Below are positions 15,915-24,184 of a DNA stretch of 48,713 nucleotides, piece by piece. The stretch spans positions 1 through 48,713 of the forward strand of contig JAFMDF010000033.1 in assembly GCA_017857395.1 (NCBI GenBank), read 5' to 3'. This DNA is from Bacteroidota bacterium (GTDB lineage Bacteria > Bacteroidota > Bacteroidia > Chitinophagales > Saprospiraceae). The notes beneath the pieces are model-generated. The model was not told the origin of the DNA. It was given only the letters and a program-made list of their open reading frames with translations, and ran no database searches. Made by a program: the position numbers and the translations under genes. Every line of letters starts with the position of its first letter. Position 1 is the first letter of the stretch.

Positions 15915-18365
15915 CTACTCATACCGCAAAGCCTTCACAGGATTACTCAAAGCCGCCTTCAAGGTCTGCGAACTAATCGTCAAAAATGCCAAAACAACCA
16001 CACCTAATCCCACCACAAAAGGCACCCAATAAGGAAAATCTATCCGAAAAGCGAAATCCTGTAACCAATTATCCATAAAATACCAAACTAGTGGCAAAGC
16101 CAAAATCATCGCTAAACCAATCAGTTTTAAGAAGTCTATCGCCAAACTGCTGATGATTTGACTAACAGAAGCGCCCAATATTTTCCGAATCCCAATCTCT
16201 TTAAAGCGATGTTGCGTTAATAAAGCGGCTAAACCGAAGAGGCCAAAACAAGAAATTAAAACCGCTATCCAAGCAAAATAAGTAATGATATTGCCAAAAC
16301 GTTCTTCGGCAGCATAGGAATCATCTAAAGCTTGGTCTAGGAATTCATATTCAAAGGCTTTCTCTGGGAAAAACTCCTTCCATTTATCTTGGACAAAGGA
16401 AATAGTTGCTGGAATATCACCATTATTTATCCGCACAATAAAATTGCCGAACTCGCCAGGATTCACTCTAAATAATAAAGGTTGAATCTGTTGTTGCAGG
16501 CTGCTAAAGTGATAATCTTTCAGCACACCGACAATAACCCCTTCCCTACCCGATTCAAAAATCGGTTGGCCAATGGCTGCTTCGGGGCTTTCCCAACCTA
16601 AGGTAGTTGCTCCTTTTTCATTAATCATGTAACTATTAAGGTGGTCTGTCCCATAAGATAAATCAAAATCTCTACCTGCCACTATTTCTAAACCAAAGGT
16701 TTCTACATAATCGTAGTCAATAGCATTCACGCCTGCGGTAAAGGCCGCTTCATTTGGGACATGTTCATTCCACACTCGACGACCGACTGCACCAAATCCT
16801 GGGGCACGACTACATTGAGTAACCGCTTTTATTTTTGGGTTTTGTAATAACACTTCATCCAAAGTGTTCATTTTTTGGCGCAACGTGGCATCTCCTCCTC
16901 GAAAGGCTGCATTGAGATTGGTTCTACTATCAATTGGGACTTGTAACGTTAATTCTTGTTCAAATCCCAACGGCTGGTTTCTAAAGAAATTTAATTGCAT
17001 ATAGATGATTGCCGCACCGCTAATAAAAGCAATCGTCGCCAAGAACTGTATCGTTATTAATGCTTTTTGTAAATAGGCACCGCCTGTGTTTCCTGTGTTT
17101 CCTTTGCTACCTTTTAAGGACGCAATCGCTTGAAATTTACTGACATAAAAAGCAGGATAGCCACCTGCAAGTAGACCAGCAACTAAAAAGATAGCGATAA
17201 AACCCAAAAATAATAAAGGGGTTTCCCAAGGTGCAAAAACTAAATTTAACGCTGTTAAGCCATTCATCGTAGGCATTGCCAAAGCTGTAAATATTAAGGA
17301 TATTAAAAAAGCAAAAAAGCTTAATAAAACAGACTCGCCTAAAAATTGCCCAACCAAAGCGCCTTTGCCTGCGCCCAATACTTTTCTAACGCCCACTTCT
17401 TTCGCTCTCGTCAAGGAACTTGCGGTAGTTAGGTTGATAAAATTAATACAAGCAATCAATAAAGTAATGATGGCAATCCCAATAAATAGATAAATTCTAT
17501 CCCAACTAACCGTCGGTTTTTGCTCAATGCCCATCTCTGATTCTAAATGAATGTCTTTTACTGGAAACAACGAAAAAGCCTGTTTACTCTTTGTGTTTTC
17601 TGTCCCATATTTATCAATATACGCTGCAAATTTTTCATTAACAGCCGCCAAATTTTGGTTCGCTTTTAATTTAACATACGTGTAAGAATGAGAAGCCGTC
17701 CAATTCCTTTCCAGTACGCTCAACACGATGTCTCGCATGTAAGCAGGTTCTACATCCGCCATGTTTTTATACGGCACAAACATTTTAATTTCCGTATGTG
17801 CTTGCTCTGGCCAGTCTTTTACTACGCCCGTAACTCTAAAGTTATTTGCCCCTGCTAAGCGTAATTCTTTGCCGATGACATCGGTTGTTCCAAAAAATTG
17901 ATTGGCTATTTTATCTGTCAACACTACCGAAAAAGGTCGGTCTAAAGCAGTCGCTTCATCCCCATGGATGAAGTCGAAGTCAAAAACATCCGTAATCGTA
18001 GAATCTGCAAAATAAGCCTGCTCTATTTCAAATTGTTTGTCGGTATCGACAACTGTTACACTTACATCTCTAGGATACATTCGTGCAAATGTCTCCATTT
18101 CTGGGAAATTCTCTTCCAATTGAGTGGCAAAAGCGGGTGGTATCGCCGCCAAAGTCATCTCATTACTAAAATTGATATGGTAAGCGACTCTATACAATCG
18201 GTCGCCATCTTTATGAAACGTATCGTAATTTGTTTCGTGCCAAACATATTGTACGATGAGAAAACAACAGGTCATTCCTAAAGCTAAGCCAAAGACATTA
18301 ATGGCCGCAAAAATCTTGCGCTTCCCCAAGTTACGGAAAGCAATTTTTAAATAGTTTTTAAACAT
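15915..18365 (-). CDS. FtsX/MacB-type ABC transporter permease
   Basis: An 816-residue permease of the duplicated FtsX class that is expanded in Bacteroidota. The start MFKNYLKIAFRNLGKRKIFAAINVFGLALGM is typical. Topology: membrane segment at about 19-42, a large MacB-type periplasmic core domain (about 45-285), a first FtsX unit of three segments (about 290-410, with SLTRAKEVGVRKVLGAGKG), a second membrane segment and periplasmic core (about 430-680), and a last FtsX unit with LLTQHRFKEIGIRKILGASVS and the ending SNPVKALRYE. The EVGVRKVLGA and EIGIRKILGA coupling helices contact an ATPase, but no ABC ATPase gene is adjacent, as often with this family. Probable role: mechanotransmission-type export of lipoprotein, peptide or small molecules. 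The spacer upstream holds an octamer-repeat element. Confidence 0.9.
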   Translation of the reverse strand: MFKNYLKIAFRNLGKRKIFAAINVFGLALGMTCCFLIVQYVWHETNYDTFHKDGDRLYRVAYHINFSNEMTLAAIPPAFATQLEENFPEMETFARMYPRDVSVTVVDTDKQFEIEQAYFADSTITDVFDFDFIHGDEATALDRPFSVVLTDKIANQFFGTTDVIGKELRLAGANNFRVTGVVKDWPEQAHTEIKMFVPYKNMADVEPAYMRDIVLSVLERNWTASHSYTYVKLKANQNLAAVNEKFAAYIDKYGTENTKSKQAFSLFPVKDIHLESEMGIEQKPTVSWDRIYLFIGIAIITLLIACINFINLTTASSLTRAKEVGVRKVLGAGKGALVGQFLGESVLLSFFAFLISLIFTALAMPTMNGLTALNLVFAPWETPLLFLGFIAIFLVAGLLAGGYPAFYVSKFQAIASLKGSKGNTGNTGGAYLQKALITIQFLATIAFISGAAIIYMQLNFFRNQPLGFEQELTLQVPIDSRTNLNAAFRGGDATLRQKMNTLDEVLLQNPKIKAVTQCSRAPGFGAVGRRVWNEHVPNEAAFTAGVNAIDYDYVETFGLEIVAGRDFDLSYGTDHLNSYMINEKGATTLGWESPEAAIGQPIFESGREGVIVGVLKDYHFSSLQQQIQPLLFRVNPGEFGNFIVRINNGDIPATISFVQDKWKEFFPEKAFEYEFLDQALDDSYAAEERFGNIITYFAWIAVLISCFGLFGLAALLTQHRFKEIGIRKILGASVSQIISSLAIDFLKLIGLAMILALPLVWYFMDNWLQDFAFRIDFPYWVPFVVGLGVVVLAFLTISSQTLKAALSNPVKALRYE

Positions 18366-18374
18366 GGTGGGAGA

Positions 18375-18527
18375 AAGGTTTAGAGGTAACGAGGTGACAA
18401 GGTTTAGAGGTGGCGAGGTGACAAGGTCAAAAGGTAAGTTAACCGTTAAAGATAACGAGGTTCAAGTACTAGATTAGGATTACCAATTCCCTACCTTTAT
18501 ACCTTGTCACCTCGTTACCTTGTCACC
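18375..18527. repeat. Octamer-repeat palindrome, GAGGTGAC words
   Basis: Eight tandem octamers of the form RAGGTNNN fill 18375-18438 (AAGGTTTA, GAGGTAAC, GAGGTGAC, AAGGTTTA, GAGGTGGC, GAGGTGAC, AAGGTCAA, AAGGTAAG). About five run in the opposite direction at about 18492-18527. Within them AGGTAACGAGGTGACAAGGT (18384-18403) and its exact complement (18501-18520) form a perfect 20-bp stem. It lies between the protease stop and the permease start, both on the minus strand. Confidence 0.92.
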
Positions 18528-18534
18528 TTCAGCA

Positions 18535-20676
18535 TTAATTCTTCTTCATGCCTTGCATTTTCCCGCCTTCCACATAATTTGTGCCTGACTGAATCATATC
18601 TTTCATAATCAGTAAACATTCTTCAATATAAACATCCTTTTGCATTTGTTGCAACCAGTCTTCATTTCTACCAATTTTCGCAGAATCGGTCGCCATCTCT
18701 TGAAGGTCTATTTCCATATTTCGGATTTTCAAATTGGCAATATTTTTATCTAAAATATCTGTATATTTTTTAGATTCCGCTTTACGTTCGTCAATCACTT
18801 TACTAAATCCTGCTAAATCAATTGGGTAAGCTGATTCATCTTGATTATCTTTTAATCGCTTAGCATCTTCGTTTATTAACCTAAAAACTTCGTTATTTTG
18901 AACCCTTGTTTCGCTTTTTGCCTTCAACTGCGCTATATTAGGCATTTTGTAAACATTCTGACCAAACTTAACCGCATCTATTTCTGACCATTCCAATGCG
19001 TTAACTTCTTCTTTTTCCCCTGTTTTGATGTAAGAAAATTGGTCTGGTAAAACAATATCAGGAATCACCCCTTTTAACTGATTCGACCCGCCATTCACTC
19101 TATAGAATTTTTGGAAAGTCAATTTTACTTGCCCTAATGGCTTTAAATCAGAATTACCAGGTAAAGCTCTATCTAAATCAAAAAATCCTTGTACCGTTCC
19201 TTTCCCAAAAGTCGATTCACTCCCTACAATAACCGCTCTTTTATAATCTTGTAAGGCAGCCGCTAAAATTTCAGAAGCTGAAGCAGAATGCGCATTGACC
19301 ATCACAATTAACGGCCCATCATATAACACACTTGCATCTTCATCGTTATAAACTTGTGCTGGTCGGCGGCGAGATTTCACTTGTACAATTGGTCCTTCCT
19401 CAATAAATAAACCACTCATATCAATTACATCTGGTAAAGACCCCCCACCATTATAGCGCAAATCTAAAATAATACCATTGACATTTTCTTTTTTCATTTT
19501 TTCGATTTCCTTCGCCACATCAATGGCACAACTATTCCCTTCACCTCCATCAAAAGAAGAATAAAAAGCAGGTAATCGAATGAACCCAATATTATTTACT
19601 TTCTCGTCTATATCCATAATCGCAGAACGAGCATAAGCTACATCTAAAATAATTTCATCTCGCTCGATTTTAATATCTTGCATCTCGCCATCTTTCTTCT
19701 TAACCGTCAAAATAACGACCGTTCCTTTCTTCCCTCTGACTCTTGATACGACATCGTCAATCCGCATGCCTTTAATATCATCGCCTTCTTTTCCTTCCTG
19801 TGTTACTCTATAGATGACATCATCCACTTCTAATTGTTTGCCTTGCCAAGCTGGTCCACCAGGAACAATGGAGGCGATTTTGGTGTAATCTCCATCTTGA
19901 CTTAATCTAGCACCAATTCCTTCTAATTTTCCGCCCATTCGAATATCAAAATCTTGCTTTCCTTTCGGACTAAAATAAACAGAATGTGGGTCGTATAAAT
20001 TAGCAAAAGCATTCAAATACGCTTCAAATCTATCCGAGCGGCGCATTTCATTGATCCGCTCAAAAATACCATCGTATAATTCTTTGGTTTCTTTTTGACT
20101 TTCGGTAATTAGTTCCGCTTTGGTCTTTTTCTCTCCATCTGCTGCCTTTTCCTGCAACTCTAATTTTCCATCTATTTTAGAGACAATTTGGTACTTCAAA
20201 TACTTACGCCAATATTCTTTCTGTTCCGCTTCATCCTTTGGAAATGGCTTTTTATCACTATCCAATTCTAATATTTCTTTTTTATCAAAATCGAAATCAT
20301 AGCCAATATATTCGTTATAAATCCGCTCACTTCGGGCAATAGCATTATCTAATAATTGAATCGACAAATCAAAAAATTCCAACGTCCCTGCATTCGCTTC
20401 GTCGTCTATTTTTAATTCATATTGTTTTAATTGGTCTACTTCTTCTTGCGTAAAAAACCATTTCGTTCCATCCAAATCATCTAAATATTGCTTAAATGCT
20501 TTTTTGGAAAAATCATCATTCAGGTTTTGTGGCTTAAAATGTACTTGATCCATTACTGCCAATAAAGTCTCTAGTACCAATTTCTCTTTATCAGGATTAA
20601 TTGGATCTGCGCACCAAGCGCCATAGCCGATTACGCCCGCTAATAGGGCTAATAAAAAAACGCCTCTTTTCTTCAT
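18535..20676 (-). CDS. prc: Tail-specific (Prc/Tsp) S41 protease
   Basis: A 713-residue periplasmic carboxy-terminal processing peptidase. The ATG at 20676 is chosen because it begins a signal peptide (MKKRGVFLLALLAGVIGYGAW); the in-frame TTG at 20769 would bury it. Order: an N-terminal helical domain (about 30-225), a PDZ domain (about 245-330; LEGIGARLS, IVPGGPAWQGKQLEVDDVIYRV), the S41 core with NGIILDLRYNGGGSL, the catalytic region SASASEILAAALQDY and STFGKGTVQ, and a C-terminal DUF3340-type helical domain. By alignment with E. coli Tsp the Ser/Asp/Lys set is S466, D477 and K492. Prc enzymes degrade or trim periplasmic proteins from the C-terminus and act in envelope quality control. Length and order match the long (Tsp) subtype. 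Confidence 0.92.
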   Translation of the reverse strand: MKKRGVFLLALLAGVIGYGAWCADPINPDKEKLVLETLLAVMDQVHFKPQNLNDDFSKKAFKQYLDDLDGTKWFFTQEEVDQLKQYELKIDDEANAGTLEFFDLSIQLLDNAIARSERIYNEYIGYDFDFDKKEILELDSDKKPFPKDEAEQKEYWRKYLKYQIVSKIDGKLELQEKAADGEKKTKAELITESQKETKELYDGIFERINEMRRSDRFEAYLNAFANLYDPHSVYFSPKGKQDFDIRMGGKLEGIGARLSQDGDYTKIASIVPGGPAWQGKQLEVDDVIYRVTQEGKEGDDIKGMRIDDVVSRVRGKKGTVVILTVKKKDGEMQDIKIERDEIILDVAYARSAIMDIDEKVNNIGFIRLPAFYSSFDGGEGNSCAIDVAKEIEKMKKENVNGIILDLRYNGGGSLPDVIDMSGLFIEEGPIVQVKSRRRPAQVYNDEDASVLYDGPLIVMVNAHSASASEILAAALQDYKRAVIVGSESTFGKGTVQGFFDLDRALPGNSDLKPLGQVKLTFQKFYRVNGGSNQLKGVIPDIVLPDQFSYIKTGEKEEVNALEWSEIDAVKFGQNVYKMPNIAQLKAKSETRVQNNEVFRLINEDAKRLKDNQDESAYPIDLAGFSKVIDERKAESKKYTDILDKNIANLKIRNMEIDLQEMATDSAKIGRNEDWLQQMQKDVYIEECLLIMKDMIQSGTNYVEGGKMQGMKKN

Positions 20677-20904
20677 GAAAAACAGTTTGTAAGTTAATTC
20701 TTTGATTGTGAGCAATTTAAATATTTTTTCAGTGGGTGATTTCTTAGTATCGGATAAAAAATTGGACAATTTGTATTTGATTCCCCGCAGATTTATTAAC
20801 CCAACGGACTTAAATTGTTCCTTTCCTGTTAATCCTTTACGTATTTTAAAAAAACTAAGTTAAGATAAAATCATTAAATTACCAATATTGGATTGTTTGT
20901 GGAA

Positions 20905-20942
20905 ACTGGTAGCATGCCAATAGCTATCGGCATGCTACCAGT
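20905..20942. repeat. 14-bp palindrome in a 305-base spacer
   Basis: ACTGGTAGCATGCC (20905-20918) and GGCATGCTACCAGT (20929-20942) pair perfectly; the 10-base loop itself contains ATAGCTAT. No T-tract follows on either strand, so it is not a standard terminator. Otherwise spacer 20677-20981 shows no gene. Confidence 0.8.
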
Positions 20943-20981
20943 CAATGAAATCGAATCTACCGAACAGGAACATAATAAAAT

Positions 20982-21374
20982 TTATCCAGGAGAATACCTA
21001 GGTAAATGATTAGCTTGCCCAATAGGGCTTGAAATTGCACTATTAAAAACCATCATGCCTTCCAAACTCATATCGGCATCCAAAAATACGACCACATCAT
21101 CAATGACGACTTTAGGTTTTAGTGTTTCCAATGGGTCTTTGACATCTGCTGGATTCAAAATTATCGCTTTTTCTAAAGGCAATATTTTTTGAAAATCAAT
21201 TCTTAGTGGCATTGACTTTAAGCCTTTATTTATATTTATTTCAAAGGTAGGTTTCACACTATTGACACTTATTTCCTTTTCAATGACCATCGTATTGGCG
21301 GATAAACTAATAGATAAACCAGCAAATAAAAAAAGCGTTAGGTATTTAATAAAAAAAGGCTTTAATCGCATCAT
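20982..21374 (-). CDS. Small exported protein, unknown
   Basis: A 130-residue exported protein. The ATG at 21374 (MMRLKPFFIKYLTLFLFAGL) gives a standard signal peptide ending at SLSA; the TTG at 21416 would add 14 unneeded residues. The mature part is about 105 residues with EKEISVNSVKPTFEININ, LRIDFQKILPLEKAIIL and KPKVVIDDVVVFLDADMSLEGMMVFN: beta strands with no cysteine and no T9SS tail. The end (NHLPRYSPG) is polar. I do not recognise it. It is divergent from the 21539 gene and shares a 164-base region with it, and its transcript would run into the 20905-20942 palindrome. Probably a periplasmic or outer-membrane-associated protein. Confidence 0.65.
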   Translation of the reverse strand: MMRLKPFFIKYLTLFLFAGLSISLSANTMVIEKEISVNSVKPTFEININKGLKSMPLRIDFQKILPLEKAIILNPADVKDPLETLKPKVVIDDVVVFLDADMSLEGMMVFNSAISSPIGQANHLPRYSPG

Positions 21375-21538
21375 GATTTTTTTTAAATTTAACAGTCGGA
21401 AACTCCCACGGTTCAAATATCTATAAAAGGTTTAATTTCTACAACATCTTTTTTTAGTATTTGCCAATCAATAAAATGTCAATTTTCGTAAAATATGTTG
21501 ATTATGAAATAATTATAATTTATTTTGCCAATAAAAAA

Positions 21539-22945
21539 ATGAAAGATAGTCGTTTATTATCCATTTTTCAAGCATTATCTAGCAAAGAAATTCGTGCTTT
21601 AGAGAAATTTGTGCATTCCCCTTATCATAATCAACGCACAGATGTTATTTTATTATACGATTATCTACGACAATTTGTGCAAAATCCGACCACTATTAGC
21701 TGCCAAAAATCAATAATCTTTCCGTATATCTTTCCGAATGAACCTTACGCTGAGAAAAAAATACGCTATACCATGTCTTTTTTGTATCAAGTTATTAAGG
21801 ATTTTTTAGCCATTCAAGCATTTCAAAGTGACCCAATTACCATTCAAATCGCAGTGGTGAAAGCGTATAGAAAAAAAGGGGTGACTCATTTATTTGAACA
21901 AGAATTAAAAGCGACCACTACCCTATTAGAAAAAACGGCTTTACGCAATCAAACTTATTATTTCCAAAATTATTTATTACAAAATGAACGTTATTTATTT
22001 ACCACTAGTCAAACCAGAGGGGAAGCAGTCGGACTTATTGAAGCGGCCGAACATTTAGACCAGTTTTTTATCATTAGTAAATTGCGACAAAGTGCAGAAA
22101 TTTTAAGCCATCAATCTTTAGATAATGCGCAATTTAAACCTAATTTCTTAACGGAGGTCTTAGCTTTTTTAGATAAAAATGGAACGGAAAACAATCCTGC
22201 CATTGCCATTTATTATCACTGTTATCAAGTCTTAGCAGAAGCAGCATCACTCCCCTACTTTCAAAATCTACGCCAATTAATCGCTACTTATAGCCCTTAT
22301 TTTCCCACTAGAGAATTGCAGGATATTTATTCTTTTGCCATCAATTATTGTATCAAACGGCTCAATGCGCAAGACCTTCCTTTTGGTCGAGAAGCGCTTA
22401 TTCTCTATAAAGAAGGCTTACAACAACAAATTTTCTTTGAAAATGGGATTCTCTCTCGGTTTAATTATAAAAACATTGTAGCACTAGGTTTGGGCTTAAA
22501 AGAATTCGATTATGTCGCTGAATTTATCGAAAGATATAAACCTTATTTAGAAAAAAAATATCGAGAAAGCACCTATTGTTATAACCTCGCCTTATTACAT
22601 TATAGAACGGCCAATTATGGCAAAGCGATGGAATTATTACAGCAAGTTAGCACCAAAGATGTCTTTAATAATCTAACCGCTCGCCGAATGTTGGTCATTA
22701 TTTATTACGACCAAGGTGATTTTGAGGCACTTTATTCTTTATTGGATAGTTTTCAAAATTATGTTTATCGAAAATCTGGATTGGGCTATCATCGAAAATT
22801 ATACTTAAATTTCATTAAATTCACTCGGAAGTTATTGCAGTTGGAAGGGATGACTACGGCTCAGATTCAAGCTTTACATGCAGAAATTTCGGCAGCTCGG
22901 AATGTAGCAGAGAAAGATTGGTTGTTAGGGAAAATAGTCACCTGA
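21539..22945 (+). CDS. Cytosolic helical-repeat protein, Bacteroidota-specific
   Basis: A 468-residue soluble protein from ATG 21539 (MKDSRLLSIFQALSSKEIRALEKFVHSPYHNQR); the in-frame TTG at 21461 is less likely. The opening is typical of an uncharacterised Bacteroidota family whose N-terminus mentions LSxKEIRxLxKFVxSPYxNQ. The rest is nearly all helix, with pairs such as YNLALLHYRTANYGKAMELLQQVS and VIIYYDQGDFEALYSLLDSF that resemble tetratricopeptide repeats near residues 360-430. There is no signal peptide or membrane segment. It is a single gene ending in a weak TTAACC/GGTTAA hairpin. Function unknown; a scaffold or protein-interaction role is inferred from the repeat-like helices only. 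Confidence 0.75.
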   Translation: MKDSRLLSIFQALSSKEIRALEKFVHSPYHNQRTDVILLYDYLRQFVQNPTTISCQKSIIFPYIFPNEPYAEKKIRYTMSFLYQVIKDFLAIQAFQSDPITIQIAVVKAYRKKGVTHLFEQELKATTTLLEKTALRNQTYYFQNYLLQNERYLFTTSQTRGEAVGLIEAAEHLDQFFIISKLRQSAEILSHQSLDNAQFKPNFLTEVLAFLDKNGTENNPAIAIYYHCYQVLAEAASLPYFQNLRQLIATYSPYFPTRELQDIYSFAINYCIKRLNAQDLPFGREALILYKEGLQQQIFFENGILSRFNYKNIVALGLGLKEFDYVAEFIERYKPYLEKKYRESTYCYNLALLHYRTANYGKAMELLQQVSTKDVFNNLTARRMLVIIYYDQGDFEALYSLLDSFQNYVYRKSGLGYHRKLYLNFIKFTRKLLQLEGMTTAQIQALHAEISAARNVAEKDWLLGKIVT

Positions 22946-23052
22946 TATTCTTAACCCAAACTTAGGTTAAAATAATATAACTCAAGTTGCGGAGAGCTGA
23001 AATAGACTGGTATAAAAGGTCTTCAGGCTTTCCTGTCAAAGGCCTAGATAAA

Positions 23053-23105
23053 ATTTACTAAATCTTTGAGATTTAGTAAATCAGGAGTTCTCGGGCTGGA
23101 AGCCC
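23053..23105. repeat. Convergent-spacer hairpins
   Basis: ATTTACTAAATC (23053-23064) and GATTTAGTAAAT (23070-23081) form a perfect 12-bp stem with a 5-base loop. Next to it GGGCT-GGA-AGCCC (23093-23105) forms a second. They lie between the ends of two convergent genes and may end transcription from both. A weaker TTAACC/GGTTAA pair lies at 22951-22970. Confidence 0.7.
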
Positions 23106-23112
23106 AAGCTAC

Positions 23113-23853
23113 TTACTTATCTCCATTCAAGCGCCAATCAAAAAGCGTAATTACCGCATTAAATAAATAGAAAACATATTTTACGACGTTGGCGATATTC
23201 AGCTGCATGGCATTTTTCGCCAATTGAATCGTATTATAAATCATCCAACTAAACCAAGTTTCTTGATATTTAAAAGCATTGGAGAAATTAGCCCCTAAAG
23301 ACAGGCCAAAAATAAGGGACACTAAAACTAAAAATCCATTGTCAGTTCGACCTCCAAATAGATAAGCGCCTAAATAAACCAAGGCAAAACCTACGGCTAT
23401 TCCACCAAAATTAATCAAGTAATATTGGGTATCTTGTTCTCGTATTTTCTCTCCACTTTTCCATTTGGAAAAGGCGATATTGTGCAAAACAAAAGTCAGT
23501 GGGTAAGTAATGACGGCAGAATGATTGCCAAATAAATAGTCTATTAGGCCTGAACTCACCGTTGTAATAATCGCAATAAAATTACCCCAATTATTTTGTT
23601 TGCCCACTAAACGGGTCGCCAAAACGGAGAAAATTGCACCGATAACGGAGAAAATGCCTAATGGAAATGCTCCATTGGATATGTAGGTGCCTAATTCAGA
23701 AAAGGGAATCCCGAATTGAATTTCCCCATTTTGATAGATGGTCTGGTGAAAATTTCGATAGTAACAGACCCCGAAAATTAATACTGCTGCGAATATATCT
23801 ATATAAGACGATTGGACGATTTTTCTTAGTAATGGCTGTTTTATTTTGCTCAC
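23113..23853 (-). CDS. PnuC-like nicotinamide transporter-type membrane protein
   Basis: A 246-residue inner-membrane protein with seven or so hydrophobic segments. Features of the PnuC/nicotinamide riboside transporter family: a QNNWGNFIAIITTVSSGLIDY loop-helix, WFSWMIYNTIQLAKNAMQLN, and the ending NVVKYVFYLFNAVITLFDWR, which corresponds to the conserved C-terminal FYxxNAxxxxxxW segment. PnuC proteins import nicotinamide riboside or related vitamin B precursors by facilitated diffusion. The family usually has about 200-240 residues, in agreement. The start is GTG at 23853. No NadR or other NAD gene is adjacent, so substrate is only suggested by family. A distantly related SWEET-fold transporter is the alternative. 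Confidence 0.6.
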   Translation of the reverse strand: MSKIKQPLLRKIVQSSYIDIFAAVLIFGVCYYRNFHQTIYQNGEIQFGIPFSELGTYISNGAFPLGIFSVIGAIFSVLATRLVGKQNNWGNFIAIITTVSSGLIDYLFGNHSAVITYPLTFVLHNIAFSKWKSGEKIREQDTQYYLINFGGIAVGFALVYLGAYLFGGRTDNGFLVLVSLIFGLSLGANFSNAFKYQETWFSWMIYNTIQLAKNAMQLNIANVVKYVFYLFNAVITLFDWRLNGDK

Positions 23854-24002
23854 TGTTTATAGAATAAATGATAAAAAAAGTAAATTTAAAATATTGTTAT
23901 GGATTCCTAGTATTTTTTAACTATGTTTAGGTTTAAAAAGATATTTTCGGATTTCTTTAATTTAAAAATTGTAAGCAAAATAAAACGCATAAATTGGTAT
24001 CT

Positions 24003-24135
24003 GTGGAAGTAATCCGTGGGAAGCTACGTTTTTTATTTCCCACGGATTACTTCCACGGATAATAGGATTTAAGTTTATTTAGTAATGCCCATAAAAACCT
24101 ACTATCCGTGGTGCTTTATTAATCCGTGGTATTTC
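24003..24135. repeat. Compound ATCCGTGG palindrome
   Basis: GTGGAAGTAATCCGTGGGAA (24003-24022) pairs perfectly over 20 bp with 24037-24056. A second pair, CCACGGATAATAGG (about 24053-24066) and CCTACTATCCGTGG (about 24098-24111), has one mismatch. A last copy ATCCGTGG at 24122-24129 closes the block. This is the main content of the 23854-24184 spacer; a TAAATTTG box at 24173-24180 lies only 4 bases before the sulfatase ATG. Confidence 0.88.
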
Positions 24136-24184
24136 AATTATAACTTGTCCAGCTTATTTTGCATCCGTTACTTAAATTTGTAAA

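Noticed and set aside
20677-20769. In-frame extension of the Prc protease to a TTG at 20769
   Set aside because: The ATG at 20676 begins a clean signal peptide; the extension would place 31 polar residues before it.
24173-24180. TAAATTTG as the sulfatase promoter
   Set aside because: The box lies 4 bases before the ATG, which would require a leaderless message, and there is no TTG at the proper distance upstream.
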